Under the pieces are notes generated by a model that saw nothing but the letters and a program-made list of their open reading frames with translations, was not told where the DNA came from and made no database searches. Positions 8,743 to 18,192 of a stretch of DNA of 64,000 bases are shown in pieces. Source of the stretch: an uncultured Paludibaculum sp. (lineage in GTDB: Bacteria > Acidobacteriota > Terriglobia > Bryobacterales > Bryobacteraceae); NCBI RefSeq assembly GCF_963665245.1, contig NZ_OY762268.1:992001-1056000 (forward strand). Reading direction: 5' to 3'. The position numbers and the translations under genes were made by a program. Every line of letters begins with the position of its first letter. Position 1 is the stretch's first letter.

Positions 8743-9717
8743 CTAACGCGCGGGCGGTGGTGGTGGCGGTGGCGGAGCATTGATGGGCGCACCGCGATCG
8801 AAGGAAACCACCTGCCGCTCCACTTTGCCCTCGACACCCTCTGATTCCTTGATGACTGGGCTCAATCCGAGCACGCAAAACGCATCAGCTGCGGCCAGAG
8901 CGGGTTGGCACAACAAGCGCCATGGGAATGTGGTCTTTGACTTCGACGTAAAGTCCTGCAACGCAACCCGCGCCGGTTGAAAGCTCGCGCCCCATTTGAT
9001 CCGCGCGGGTTTGCCCCCCATGGGCAAACTATAGTGGGACACGCCGGAAAAGAGATAATCAAAGCCGTCGATCATCAGTAGGCCAGTGGCAGCGTCGACT
9101 CGGATACCCGACGCCCTGGTCAGTTCTTCGGCGATGGCGTTCAGAGTGTCTAGTGGCGAGCGTTCCTGCTCGGGGACGGTAATTGAGACATCCAGCAGCG
9201 TTGTTACTGCAACCTGACGGCCCGAAGCGTCGGAGGCTAACTTCGGTACCATCACCCAAGCGTCACCTATCACGCGGAGTTCATATTGGGCAACGGGTCG
9301 CGATCCCGAGTAGGCGGCAATCATTCCGCGCACGACTGCCTCCCGCGCCCGGGTGCCGGAACCAGCCGCTTCGATCTGGTTGCGCATGGCTCCCAGGTCC
9401 AAGACCGTGTACCGAAGCGATCGGGAAACAGTGGCCAAATTGGCTGTGCTGCTCGCCGGTCTCCTCGCCACCAGCGAGGGATCGGGAATCATGTCGCCGG
9501 CATATTTCCACACCGGCTCTTCGTAGTTGAAGACCCAACCCTTCCGCGCCTGCAACTCTTCCAGTGCGGTCAGTAGGGGCCGTCCCCCCTCATATCGGAG
9601 AGAGCCAAGAGGTGCGCTCTTCATTTGCGCGTGTGACAGAGACAATCCCGCACAGTACGCAAAAGCGATCAATAGACACCGTGCCACTCGCAACTTTCCG
9701 AGAGTTCTCAATTCCAT
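8743..9717 (-). CDS. Secreted protein of unknown function, proline tail
   Basis: A 324-residue protein with a signal peptide (CLLIAFAYCAGLSLSHAQ). It has a mixed alpha/beta body and ends in a run of eight prolines, NAPPPPPPPPAR, encoded by a GGT/GGC-type microsatellite at about 8752-8777. The segment RPLLTALEELQARKGWVFNYEEP resembles an STN (secretin/TonB N-terminal) fold. No domain is certain. Probably periplasmic. It is monocistronic, downstream of the IS66 target site in the opposite orientation to most local genes. Confidence 0.75.
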   Translation of the reverse strand: MELRTLGKLRVARCLLIAFAYCAGLSLSHAQMKSAPLGSLRYEGGRPLLTALEELQARKGWVFNYEEPVWKYAGDMIPDPSLVARRPASSTANLATVSRSLRYTVLDLGAMRNQIEAAGSGTRAREAVVRGMIAAYSGSRPVAQYELRVIGDAWVMVPKLASDASGRQVAVTTLLDVSITVPEQERSPLDTLNAIAEELTRASGIRVDAATGLLMIDGFDYLFSGVSHYSLPMGGKPARIKWGASFQPARVALQDFTSKSKTTFPWRLLCQPALAAADAFCVLGLSPVIKESEGVEGKVERQVVSFDRGAPINAPPPPPPPPAR

Positions 9718-9862
9718 GATCGTCCTTAGCCATCACCCGAGATCAAGAGCCAATATGCGATCCCAGAAGGCATGTGAGTCACGTCCATATCAGACATCCA
9801 TTGTTCGGACATCCGCAAATTCCACAACCGAATTATACTGATGCTACAAAGAGGGGGCTTCA
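9718..9862. other. Intergenic region with a -10-like box
   Basis: Short region between the secreted-protein gene (minus) and a possible small ORF (plus). It contains TATACT at 9834-9839, a good -10 match for plus-strand transcription, but no convincing -35 at 16-18 bp. A purine-rich GAGGGGG follows at about 9850-9856. No RNA gene or repeat was recognised. Confidence 0.35.
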
Positions 9863-10070
9863 CGTGCCAGAGAAATCTGAGAACGACGAAGGCATTTCCG
9901 CAAAATATGATCTGTGGGACGGGCTCTCGACCGGGCTGAGCGGATCAGGGGATCCGCTGCGGACGGAGGCGTCCACCTTACTACGAGCGGGTCGCGGTGA
10001 CAGACGGGTGGGGATCGGCGGATTGGTGGCCGGGCTTGGATCGGCAGCGACGGGTATCAACCCTCTTTAA
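9863..10070 (+). CDS. Possible small protein, 68 residues, no recognised family
   Basis: Candidate ORF with a GTG start (MPEKSENDEGISAKYDLW...). It is preceded by a strong ribosome-binding-like AGAGGGGG about six bases upstream and a TATACT box about 24 bases upstream of the GTG. The product has an acidic N-terminus and a glycine-rich, mildly hydrophobic C-terminus (GIGGLVAGLGSAATG). It overlaps the 3' end of the converging gluconate-dehydrogenase subunit gene by 14 bases. The upstream signals are the main support, and it may be spurious. Confidence 0.35.
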
Positions 10071-10656
10071 ACGGCGAGCGGCCGATGGCGTAGGCGATGG
10101 CTTCCTTGGGTACCTGGAAGACCTGCATGCCGACGTTGCCTTTGTAGCCCACCGCTTTCACGCCCTGCGGTGAGGTGAAGTAGGCGTCGACCACCATGCG
10201 GCGCGCCCAGTCGAAGAAACGGATGCCCGGGCCTGTCTCCGGAGTGTCGTTGCGGCGATAGGCGATGAGGTCGAGGATCTCGGTCTGCTGGGCGGGCTTG
10301 GCGTCGAGGAACGTGGCTTCGTAGCGCTTCAGGCACTGGTCGTCGAGCCAGGCGAGTCCGCCGAGCCAGATCTGGGCCATGCGGTCGGAACCGGAACACA
10401 GCAGGTCGATGAACTCGGGCGCTCCGACGCCGGCACCGCCGACTTCAGAGCCCTCGGGCGGGATGATGAGGTCAGACAACTTCGTGACGGTCTTGTATTC
10501 GTGTGGGTTCAAGGCCTTGGGTTTGTAGACGCCGCTGGCCGCCTTCTTCTCCTCGGCCACGTGCTGGTGCACGTGCTGCATGGCCTCGGCCGACAACTGT
10601 CCCAGTGTGGCCGCGATAGCGGCGTTGCGGAGAAGCTCGCGTCGTGTCGCTTCCAT
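10057..10656 (-). CDS. Gluconate 2-dehydrogenase subunit 3 family protein
   Basis: A 199-residue protein with a Tat-like N-terminus (RRELLRNAAIAATLG) and the subunit-3 family core TKLSDLIIPP, PEFIDLLC and FFDWARRMVVDAYFTSPQG. In known systems this small subunit assists periplasmic export and assembly of a flavin GMC dehydrogenase. The start ATG shares one base with the stop of the upstream GMC gene (TAATG), so the two are translationally coupled. The cytochrome c subunit found in the classical three-part enzyme is not in this window. Confidence 0.92.
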   Translation of the reverse strand: MEATRRELLRNAAIAATLGQLSAEAMQHVHQHVAEEKKAASGVYKPKALNPHEYKTVTKLSDLIIPPEGSEVGGAGVGAPEFIDLLCSGSDRMAQIWLGGLAWLDDQCLKRYEATFLDAKPAQQTEILDLIAYRRNDTPETGPGIRFFDWARRMVVDAYFTSPQGVKAVGYKGNVGMQVFQVPKEAIAYAIGRSPFKEG

Positions 10657-12377
10657 TACAGCTCTCCTTTCTTCAGGCCGTCGGCGATGAACTCCGACGC
10701 GCGCCAGGCCATCGCGCAGATGGTGAGCGTGGGGTTCTTGTCGGGATTGGTGACAAACGGAGCGGCGTCGGCGACGAACACGTTTTTCACGTCATGCGCC
10801 TGCGAGTACTTGTTCAGCGCGCTGCTCTTGGGATCGGAGCCCATGCGCACCGTGCCCAACTCGTGGATGATGGCGCCCGGAGTGGAGATGGCGCGCTTGG
10901 TGTCGGCCACCGTCTTGGGGCCGTTCACGCGCCCGCCCATGCCTTCGATGATGGCCGCGAAGGTGTCGTGCATGTGCTTGACCATCTTGAGTTCGTAGTC
11001 GCTCCATTCGAAGTGGAAGCGGAGCACCGGGATGCCCCAGCGATCGACGACATGCGGGTCGATGTCGCAGTAGCTCTTCTCGTTGGGGACCATCTCGCCG
11101 CGTCCGGCAAAGCCGACGGAGCAGCCGTAGCTGTCGATGACCGCCTTCTTCAAGCCGGCGCCATAGCCTTCGTGTGAGCGGCAGACGCCGCCGAAGCTGC
11201 CCAGCATCGGCATGTTGTAGCCGCCGCCGACTTCGATGTGGTAGCCGCGCGGGAAGTCCTTGTTCTTTTGCTCCAGACCCCACCAGGGCATGTAGACGTG
11301 GCCGCCCGCATAGCCGTCGGAGTCGTGCTTCATCATGCCTTCGAGCGCGGGCACGTAACCGCCCAGGCTGTAGCCGACCGTATCGGTGAGATTGCGGCCA
11401 ACGCTGCCGGAAGAGTTCGCCAGCCCGTCCGGGTGGCGCGACGATTTGGAATTCAGCAGCAACCGCGCGCTTTCGCAGGCGCTGGCCGCCAGCACGACGA
11501 CACGGCAGTTGATCTGCTTCTCGGTGCGGGTGGTCTTGTCGATGTAGCTCACGGCCTTGGCCTTGCCGTCGGGACCGGTGATGATCTCGCGGGCCATCGC
11601 GTTGGGGATGACGGTGAGGAGTCCTGTCTTGAGGGCCGGGAAGATCTGCACCTGGCTCGATGAATAGTTGGAGGCGGTGACACAGCCACGGCCGCACTGG
11701 CCGCAGTAGTGGCAGGCGAGGCGTCCATTCTTCGGCTTCGTGAGAATGGCCATGCGTGATGGCACGCAGGGGATGTTCAGCTTTTGGGATGACTTCTGGA
11801 TGAGATACTCGTGAACGCGCAGGGCGGGCGGCGGAAGGAACCTGCCATCGGGCGCGGAGCGCAAGCCTTCGGCGCTGCCGCAGATGCCGATGAACTCCTC
11901 GGCCTTGTCGTAGTAGGGAGCGATCTCGTCATAGGTGACTGGCCAGTCCGTGCCGATGCCATCGTTGAGCAGGCTGGCCTTGAAGTCGTAGTCGGCGAAG
12001 CGGAGCGAGATGCGGCCATAGTGGTTGGTGCGGCCGCCGAGGATGCGGGAACGGAACCACTGGAACTGGCTGCCTTCGGCGACGGTATAGGGCTCCTCGT
12101 CGATCTCCCAATAGCCGGTGGGCGCGCTGAAGAAACCGAAGTCCTTGCGGCCGAAGTAGGAGGCCGCGTCGTCGCCGGCGCCGCGGTGGGGATAGTCGGC
12201 GGGCGTCTTGTGTTCCTTGTAGTCGCGCGCCGGGTTGAGCATGGCCCCGGCCTCCAGCAGCGTGACCTTCACGCCGAGCTTGGTCAACACGTGGGCGACG
12301 GTTCCGCCTCCGGCCCCAGAGCCGATGACTACAACGTCATGAACCGGCGCGCCCCTCATCACCTGTGGCATGTCCAT
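10656..12377 (-). CDS. GMC-family FAD oxidoreductase
   Basis: About 573 residues. The N-terminal dinucleotide fold is VVVIGSGAGGGTVAHVL followed by VTLLEAG. Family features include ILGGRTNHYGRIS and a cysteine-rich CHYCGQCGRGC. The C-terminal GMC region has GTVRMGSDPKSSALN and FVADAAPFVTNPDKNPTLTI. It probably oxidises a sugar or sugar alcohol in the periplasm with its subunit-3 partner. Start uncertain: the frame is open to a TTG at 12428; I prefer ATG at 12377 (MDMPQVMRG), and 12371 and 12359 are also possible. No strong ribosome site separates them. Confidence 0.92.
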   Translation of the reverse strand: MDMPQVMRGAPVHDVVVIGSGAGGGTVAHVLTKLGVKVTLLEAGAMLNPARDYKEHKTPADYPHRGAGDDAASYFGRKDFGFFSAPTGYWEIDEEPYTVAEGSQFQWFRSRILGGRTNHYGRISLRFADYDFKASLLNDGIGTDWPVTYDEIAPYYDKAEEFIGICGSAEGLRSAPDGRFLPPPALRVHEYLIQKSSQKLNIPCVPSRMAILTKPKNGRLACHYCGQCGRGCVTASNYSSSQVQIFPALKTGLLTVIPNAMAREIITGPDGKAKAVSYIDKTTRTEKQINCRVVVLAASACESARLLLNSKSSRHPDGLANSSGSVGRNLTDTVGYSLGGYVPALEGMMKHDSDGYAGGHVYMPWWGLEQKNKDFPRGYHIEVGGGYNMPMLGSFGGVCRSHEGYGAGLKKAVIDSYGCSVGFAGRGEMVPNEKSYCDIDPHVVDRWGIPVLRFHFEWSDYELKMVKHMHDTFAAIIEGMGGRVNGPKTVADTKRAISTPGAIIHELGTVRMGSDPKSSALNKYSQAHDVKNVFVADAAPFVTNPDKNPTLTICAMAWRASEFIADGLKKGEL

Positions 12378-12579
12378 CAGGTTTATCACATCCTTGAGGA
12401 AAGAGTGAAGGAAGGGCAATCCGGTCAATGCGATGGAGAGCCGCGAGGCTGGACGCCGGAGCTTCCGGAAACATTTTCGGGCTTTGCCGCATCGATTCCA
12501 TCATGGCGCCTTGTAAGGCTTCGGAATCCGTTGCGTCATTGATTGATAATTGTCACGGATTGAGAGGTTGGAATTATTC

Positions 12580-13086
12580 ATGCAAATCACTCCACTGATG
12601 ATCGCGGTCTCAGCGCTGTGCCTCGGTGCAGCGGGACAGACGCGGCCGGCCGGCGCAAGTCCACAGGACATCGTCCTGCTGGAGTTCACCCCTGGCTTCA
12701 AGGACGGCTGCGGGGCAAACAAGATGGAGTTTGTCCGCTCGTGGGGCGATGGGAGCGCGGAGACGTCGGCCTTTCGAGTGAGCGAAGGAGCGCTGCTGGT
12801 GATCACGGATGTCGACTGGCGCTATGTGACTGGGCCGCCCAATCAGTTCGCGGTTCTGCGGCTGCTGGTGCAGAACCTGGGGGATCCGGCGAAGTTCAGA
12901 CGCACGTTTGAATCAGCGGTTCGCCTGGATGGGTATGGGAATGGCGGAACCAGCGAACACATGACCACAGGCTTCGTCGTTCGTCCGGAGGCGCGTCTCT
13001 GCGCCGAGGTTCCGGGCGAAGCGGAAGGGTCGGTGGTGCGGCTGTCGCGAGTGCTGCTGCGGGGCTATGTGACGAGCGGGCGCTAA
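12580..13086 (+). CDS. Secreted protein of unknown function
   Basis: A 168-residue protein starting MQITPLMIAVSALCLGAAGQT, a clear signal peptide, with a predicted beta-rich mature part (DIVLLEFTPGFKDGCGANKMEF ... VVRLSRVLLRGYVTSGR). The frame is open ten codons upstream, but the ATG at 12580 directly precedes the signal peptide. It is divergent from the GMC operon and overlaps the 3' end of the converging glycosyltransferase gene by four bases. No family recognised. Confidence 0.7.
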   Translation: MQITPLMIAVSALCLGAAGQTRPAGASPQDIVLLEFTPGFKDGCGANKMEFVRSWGDGSAETSAFRVSEGALLVITDVDWRYVTGPPNQFAVLRLLVQNLGDPAKFRRTFESAVRLDGYGNGGTSEHMTTGFVVRPEARLCAEVPGEAEGSVVRLSRVLLRGYVTSGR

Positions 13087-16001
13087 CAGCCGCTTCGCAA
13101 TGTGGCCGGCGGGACCGACAGGTCCTGAGTTGAGGTTGATTTGTGCTCAGCAGAGGCGGGGGCCAGCGCGATCGCCTCCAGCCGGTCACGCATCAGCTGA
13201 CCGACCGCTGCGGGACTCAGGTTCGTCCGAACGAAGGCGCTGGCGGCAGCGGACAACCGGGCGCGGAGGTCGGGCTCGGCCACAATAGTCCTCATGTGGC
13301 TTGCCGCCTGCTCGATATCCGGACCGGCCCAGCGGCAGTTCTCGTCGTAGGGCTGGCAGCCCTGCCCGACCGGAACCAGGCGGAAGTCCGCCAGCATCGA
13401 ATTGTCGCTCCGTGTGAAGTCAATGTTCCCGGAGTAGTTCGTGACAATGGTGGGCTTGCCGAAGTACATGGCTTCCGCGATGTGAAGGCCGAAGCCTTCG
13501 GAGCGGTGCAACGAGACAATGCAATCGGCGCACTGGGTGAGCGCATGCATCTCGTTGCGTGAGAGGGTGGCATCCATGATGCGAATATTGGGCGAAGTGC
13601 AGGCGGAGGTCACTTCCTCCAGGGCTCTCCGAAACTCTCGCGGCGCGGTGGCTGCGTTATTGACCTTCACGACGAGTTGGCAGTCCGGGTCGGAGCCAAA
13701 CGCCTCCAGGAAGGCGCGAATCGACGCCAACGGGTTCTTTCTCTCAATCACGCTCAGTACGTCGAAGGCGGTCAGAAACACGAACTGACCGGGCTTGAAC
13801 CCAAAGTGCTGCCGGTCCAGACTGCCGGAAACTGCGGGATTCACCGCGTGCGGGATGGTGTGGACGGACACGCCGGTCTTCTGCCGGATGGCCCGGCTGC
13901 AGAACTCGCTGGGAGTCCACAACTCCTGGTAGTAGGAGAAGGCATCGCTCCAGCGGTCTGGAAACTCCTCCAGTTCCCAGGCCCAGAAGCCGATATTGTG
14001 GCGGTTCCGGAAGAAGCGCCCACCAAGCTGGTTCGCGACGTTGACAGTCTGGTCCGCGTTGACATGGATCAGATTGGTCGAATAGGGGAACTCGGCGGAC
14101 ATCGGTCCAACCGAGCGATCGCGAGCCTGGCAGTAGCCAGCCTCCTCGGCTCCGCGCAGGCTGATCGGAACCGAAGCGGAGCGCAAGGCCCCGCACGCAG
14201 CGCGGACCGATTCGCCCACGCCGGTTTCAGACCGGAAGTACCCCACAAGGTTGACGCCGAACTCGGCGCACTCCAACTCGAGCGGAACGGCAACGGCCAG
14301 TCCGGACGGGGCGACGTAGGGGAGGTTTCCAACCGTTTGGGCACGCTGGGATCCATTGCGGAGTACGCCAATTACGGACCTCGCCCGGCTCAGCAAGCCG
14401 CGCGTGGACAGGGAGGCGCTCATCGCTGCCAGTATTGCTTGGTATCGAAGTCTGGCATAGGAACTAGGCAGGGAGTCGAGGACGGATCGCCACTGCTGAT
14501 TCAGGATGGCTACATGGTGACTTGAAAGCTGATACTCCTGGCGCCCATAGGTCAGCAGCCAGACCAGGAAGCGCGCGCGATCACGCCCGCGCGGATCCGG
14601 GAAGATGCGCTGCAATTCAGGGCGTGCATTGTAGATCGCCGCGCCCAGCCGTGTGAGGTGGAGCCGGGAACCGTCGACCGGCGCCTCCCCGGGTGCACCG
14701 TCGACGCCCTCCCGCTCGTCCAACGGATCGGGCGCGGCCAGACTCTCGCGGTGATCCCGGTAGGTACGGGCGGCAGCCGTTATCGTGGTCAGGAACACGT
14801 CTCCGACGCCGTGCTCAACTCGGCCGCTGTTCAGCAGCCACTCGAGAAATCGAAAGTAATGCCCGCCAAAGATGTCGGGCATTGCGGCCTGGAGATCCGT
14901 CCGGGTCCGGTAGATGCGGTAGGCCAGACGGGAGATTCCAGGCCGGCCGGCGTGCTCCTGAATTGGCCGGTTCCACACTTCTACAAACAGCTTGAATCCC
15001 TCGTCGGAGAAGGGGTCGGCGACCGACCGGGCGAGTTCGGGCTCCTCGTGATGGATGGGCCGGCACATATCGGGAATGCCGGTACCATTTTCAAAACATG
15101 AGTAAGCCTGAGGCCAGTTCCGGCACGCTGTAAAGCCTTCCGCGAGCAACTGGTCTCCATAGTCGCTGAAGATCTGCCGAACTACGGGAGCGAGGGTCTG
15201 AAGTTCGTGGCGGTTCTGATGCCGGGACACCTGGCCCGGGTGATCGACGTCATAGCCGCTGAAGTGAAAGAAGGCGAGCGGCGCGCCCGCGACCTCATAG
15301 CCGGCCGCGGAGCGAGTGATTGGCCGGTGCGAGAGATTCCAGTAAGCCACGTTGTAGCCCGGGTCGCGAAGCACGGCCACGTTCTCGAACATGCCCGGCA
15401 CAAGGTCGACCCATCGTTGATCGACAAACAAGCCACGTGGGAGGTCGACCAAGCAATGGTCGAACAACCGCTGCTGCCACCAGCAGAGAAAGGACGACGC
15501 CGACGCGCAGCGGGCAACAGCAATGAACCCGAGGTTGTACGAGCCGGATCTGAGAATATCGATCTCGCTGGGCCGCTTATTGTCCTCCAGAGCCGCGGTG
15601 AGGTGTGGAGTCAGGACGATGCACGATGACTGGAGTGACTCAGTGACGCGGTGCAGGGGCGAGTAGATTCGAATGTCGGGATCGAGATAGACGATCTGGT
15701 CAAAGCCATGCCGCCGGAAAAGGTGTTCAAAGGCGTAGGGCTTCACCGCAGTGCTCAGTTCCAGGATGCTGTACTTGAAGTGAAACCAGCGCGACTCGGG
15801 TATGAACAAGCCGGTGGATAGAATGATCTCAAAGTCCTCGCGTCCCGGATCGAAGTAACCGTCGACGCGGTCGACAAGGATGACAAAGCGACGCCAATCC
15901 GGATGGTGCACCGCCGCCGAGCGCATGAGCTGGCGCGCGTGAGCCAGATAGTTCTTCGCGATGACTGTGAATAGCGCAGTGCCACCCATGGCGCGTCCCA
16001 T
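13083..16001 (-). CDS. Two-domain glycosyltransferase (GT-A plus GT4-like GT-B)
   Basis: A 972-residue protein with two catalytic domains. Residues about 1-290 form a GT-A nucleotide-sugar transferase with IVYLDPDIRIYSP, a DxD-type metal site. Residues about 335-525 hold two copies of a helical repeat ending WLLNSGRVEHG and WLLTYGRQEYQ, a linker seen in polysaccharide glycosyltransferases. Residues about 590-950 form a GT4-like GT-B domain with the EX7E motif in SEGFGLHIAEAMYFGKP. No membrane segment is seen. The ATG shares one base with the stop of the upstream gene (TGATG), so they are coupled. Likely adds two sugars to a surface glycan; linkages unknown. Confidence 0.9.
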   Translation of the reverse strand: MGRAMGGTALFTVIAKNYLAHARQLMRSAAVHHPDWRRFVILVDRVDGYFDPGREDFEIILSTGLFIPESRWFHFKYSILELSTAVKPYAFEHLFRRHGFDQIVYLDPDIRIYSPLHRVTESLQSSCIVLTPHLTAALEDNKRPSEIDILRSGSYNLGFIAVARCASASSFLCWWQQRLFDHCLVDLPRGLFVDQRWVDLVPGMFENVAVLRDPGYNVAYWNLSHRPITRSAAGYEVAGAPLAFFHFSGYDVDHPGQVSRHQNRHELQTLAPVVRQIFSDYGDQLLAEGFTACRNWPQAYSCFENGTGIPDMCRPIHHEEPELARSVADPFSDEGFKLFVEVWNRPIQEHAGRPGISRLAYRIYRTRTDLQAAMPDIFGGHYFRFLEWLLNSGRVEHGVGDVFLTTITAAARTYRDHRESLAAPDPLDEREGVDGAPGEAPVDGSRLHLTRLGAAIYNARPELQRIFPDPRGRDRARFLVWLLTYGRQEYQLSSHHVAILNQQWRSVLDSLPSSYARLRYQAILAAMSASLSTRGLLSRARSVIGVLRNGSQRAQTVGNLPYVAPSGLAVAVPLELECAEFGVNLVGYFRSETGVGESVRAACGALRSASVPISLRGAEEAGYCQARDRSVGPMSAEFPYSTNLIHVNADQTVNVANQLGGRFFRNRHNIGFWAWELEEFPDRWSDAFSYYQELWTPSEFCSRAIRQKTGVSVHTIPHAVNPAVSGSLDRQHFGFKPGQFVFLTAFDVLSVIERKNPLASIRAFLEAFGSDPDCQLVVKVNNAATAPREFRRALEEVTSACTSPNIRIMDATLSRNEMHALTQCADCIVSLHRSEGFGLHIAEAMYFGKPTIVTNYSGNIDFTRSDNSMLADFRLVPVGQGCQPYDENCRWAGPDIEQAASHMRTIVAEPDLRARLSAAASAFVRTNLSPAAVGQLMRDRLEAIALAPASAEHKSTSTQDLSVPPATLRSGC

Positions 16002-18169
16002 CAGCGGAAGAACGGAATTCCGCGGGGCGCACGAAGCTTCTTGAGTTCGGCTTCGAGCGACTTGGCATATCGTTCCGATTCCAGCCGCATCTCCTCGCGA
16101 CGCTGATTGTCCTCGAGGAGGCTGCGGGCGTAACGTTCGGCCTCCATCGCCATCTCACGCAGTTGGGCGGATTCGGCCAGCAGTCCGCGCAGGAATGGCA
16201 TTGCGGATTCGGTGTCTTCGTGGGTGCCGAAGACGATGGGATAGCGCGTGCCGGTGAGGGTCCCCAGCGTTCGTCCGTCCATGTAGCAGGCGCTGAGCGC
16301 CCGCCGTGGCGTCCCGGTGCGGTTCACTTCGCTGCGATGAAGCAGCCAGTTGTGCAGCAACAGTCCTTCCCCGGGCTCAAGTTCGAGATACTCGATCCGG
16401 TCCTCGGGACAGTACTGTTCCACGTGCTCCGGACTCAGCGTGCTGCCGTTCTTGCTCAACAGACCGAGGTGGTGCGAGCCGGGAATGACCTGGACGCATC
16501 CATTGAGGCGCGTGGCCGGGTCGAGCGCAATCCACGAGGTGACCAAGGGATCGCGGTCGAGCTTCCAGACATCGCCGGCGTCCTGATGCCAGGGGAGATA
16601 GGTGCCCTGGCTGGCCGGTTTGTTCATCATCATCACGCGGAAAATCGAGATGGGGACGTGAGCGCCATAGTGCCGTGCGCAAATCTCGCGAAAGAGATCG
16701 CGCCTGATCAATTCCAGAACCAGCGGATCGGCCTCCAGGCCCTGAATCTTGCGGTAAGCGAGCGTGGCACCGGAGTGGCCGGCCACGGGGTCGGGCAGAT
16801 CCTCATACGCCCCGCCGGTGTCGAGCTGCATATGGAGAGTCGGATAGCGCACACGGCCGAGCATGATGTCGTCCAGCCTCTCGCCAAGCCGGGAGAGTTG
16901 GCCATCGTCCAGCAGGCGGCCCAGGCGGAGGTAGCCGTTCCGATCGTATTCCCGCCACTGGTCGCTGCTGATGAGAGCGGCGCTGCTCGCACCGCCATCA
17001 AGCGCAACGTGAATCGCCGGCGGGGCCGGCAAGTCCGCCGAAGAGGGGGCGACGCGCAGCGCGCGGAGAATCCCGTCCCATCGTTGCTTTTCGTGATGCC
17101 AGGCCTGTTGGGACGCAGCCGCCAGACGCTGGCAAATGCCGGCCTGCTGATGCCACAGCTCCATGGCAAGCGGTAGCAGGGCTCCACGCTCCACATCGGC
17201 CACGGACAGGCACCACCCTTCGACGCCCGCGGACGCGAGGGCGCCGTGGAGCTTGGTCCGGGTGTACGCATCGACGGTGATGCCCAAGGCCGGAACACCG
17301 CACGCGGTGGCGAACACCAGCGGGTGATAGCGTGCCGAGACCACCATGGCCGCCTGACCGGTGAGCCACACCACCTCGCGCTGTTCCCAGGGATCCAGAA
17401 GCAGGAGATCGGCGCGCATCTTTGAGCGCAGGGCTCGTCCGGCCTCGGCGTCCCCGCTGCCATGCAATCCGCCGACGTGCGGAACGAAGATTAGGGAGGC
17501 ACTCAGGCTGCAGGCCAGATTGTCGAGCTGGCTGGCGAGGACGTCCAGCGTCTTTGCGCGGTGCGAAGAGGCAAATGAAGGATCTAGAGTGACAAGAATC
17601 CAGGGTTGCGGCAGGCCGCCCAACGATGCCACACGTTCGTCCTCCACGGGGAGTGGATCGAGGAAGTAGGCATCGTCCATCTGCCTGTGCAGGCGTGCTG
17701 GATCCACACCCAGGCGCAGAGCCATGGAGGCAGAGGACTCGTCGCGGACACCGACCCAATCGCACCTCCGCAGTGGACCGGACAGCAGGCGTCCCTGATC
17801 GGCGGTCAAGTGGGGCCCGATCATCTGTCCGAGGACAACCGTTGGAAGGTTGAGCGCCTGAGCATGCTCAAGCAGAGAGATTCGATCCGTGACCTTCTCG
17901 GGCCAAGTGGAGCACAGGTTCCCACCTCCCGAAACGACAACTCCGGACGCACCGGCCAATGTCTTGTCGAGGGGGCCTTCGAACGGGCATTTGACAGAGG
18001 CTACACGGTAGCGTTGACTGGTCCATTCGGGGTCAGCCGATGCAACCGTGAATTCCGCATTGGGGATGAGCCGCCCCAGAGCGAGGAGGTTGGCCTCGAG
18101 CATCGCCTCGTCGCCCAAGTGGAACTGCTCCGGACCGCCCACATCGCCAATGACAAAAAGGCTATGCAT
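16001..18169 (-). CDS. Polysaccharide pyruvyl transferase-PhyH dioxygenase fusion
   Basis: About 722 residues. The N-terminal half (about 1-365) is a polysaccharide pyruvyl transferase of the WcaK/CsaB type: GDEAMLEANLLALGRLIPNA, VVVSGGGNLCS and VVSARYHPLVFATACGVPALGI. The second half (about 395-670) is a phytanoyl-CoA dioxygenase-like Fe(II)/2-oxoglutarate oxygenase with the HxD motif in LPWHQDAGD and the distal His in LLHNWLLHRSEV. The last 60 residues form a charged coiled coil. ATG at 18169 is chosen because it directly precedes LFVIGDVGG; a GTG at 18214 would overlap the upstream gene by 22 bases. The fusion implies ketal addition and hydroxylation of one glycan; substrates are unknown. 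Confidence 0.88.
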   Translation of the reverse strand: MHSLFVIGDVGGPEQFHLGDEAMLEANLLALGRLIPNAEFTVASADPEWTSQRYRVASVKCPFEGPLDKTLAGASGVVVSGGGNLCSTWPEKVTDRISLLEHAQALNLPTVVLGQMIGPHLTADQGRLLSGPLRRCDWVGVRDESSASMALRLGVDPARLHRQMDDAYFLDPLPVEDERVASLGGLPQPWILVTLDPSFASSHRAKTLDVLASQLDNLACSLSASLIFVPHVGGLHGSGDAEAGRALRSKMRADLLLLDPWEQREVVWLTGQAAMVVSARYHPLVFATACGVPALGITVDAYTRTKLHGALASAGVEGWCLSVADVERGALLPLAMELWHQQAGICQRLAAASQQAWHHEKQRWDGILRALRVAPSSADLPAPPAIHVALDGGASSAALISSDQWREYDRNGYLRLGRLLDDGQLSRLGERLDDIMLGRVRYPTLHMQLDTGGAYEDLPDPVAGHSGATLAYRKIQGLEADPLVLELIRRDLFREICARHYGAHVPISIFRVMMMNKPASQGTYLPWHQDAGDVWKLDRDPLVTSWIALDPATRLNGCVQVIPGSHHLGLLSKNGSTLSPEHVEQYCPEDRIEYLELEPGEGLLLHNWLLHRSEVNRTGTPRRALSACYMDGRTLGTLTGTRYPIVFGTHEDTESAMPFLRGLLAESAQLREMAMEAERYARSLLEDNQRREEMRLESERYAKSLEAELKKLRAPRGIPFFR

Positions 18170-18192
18170 CCGCCAGGCACCGTCTTGAGATG

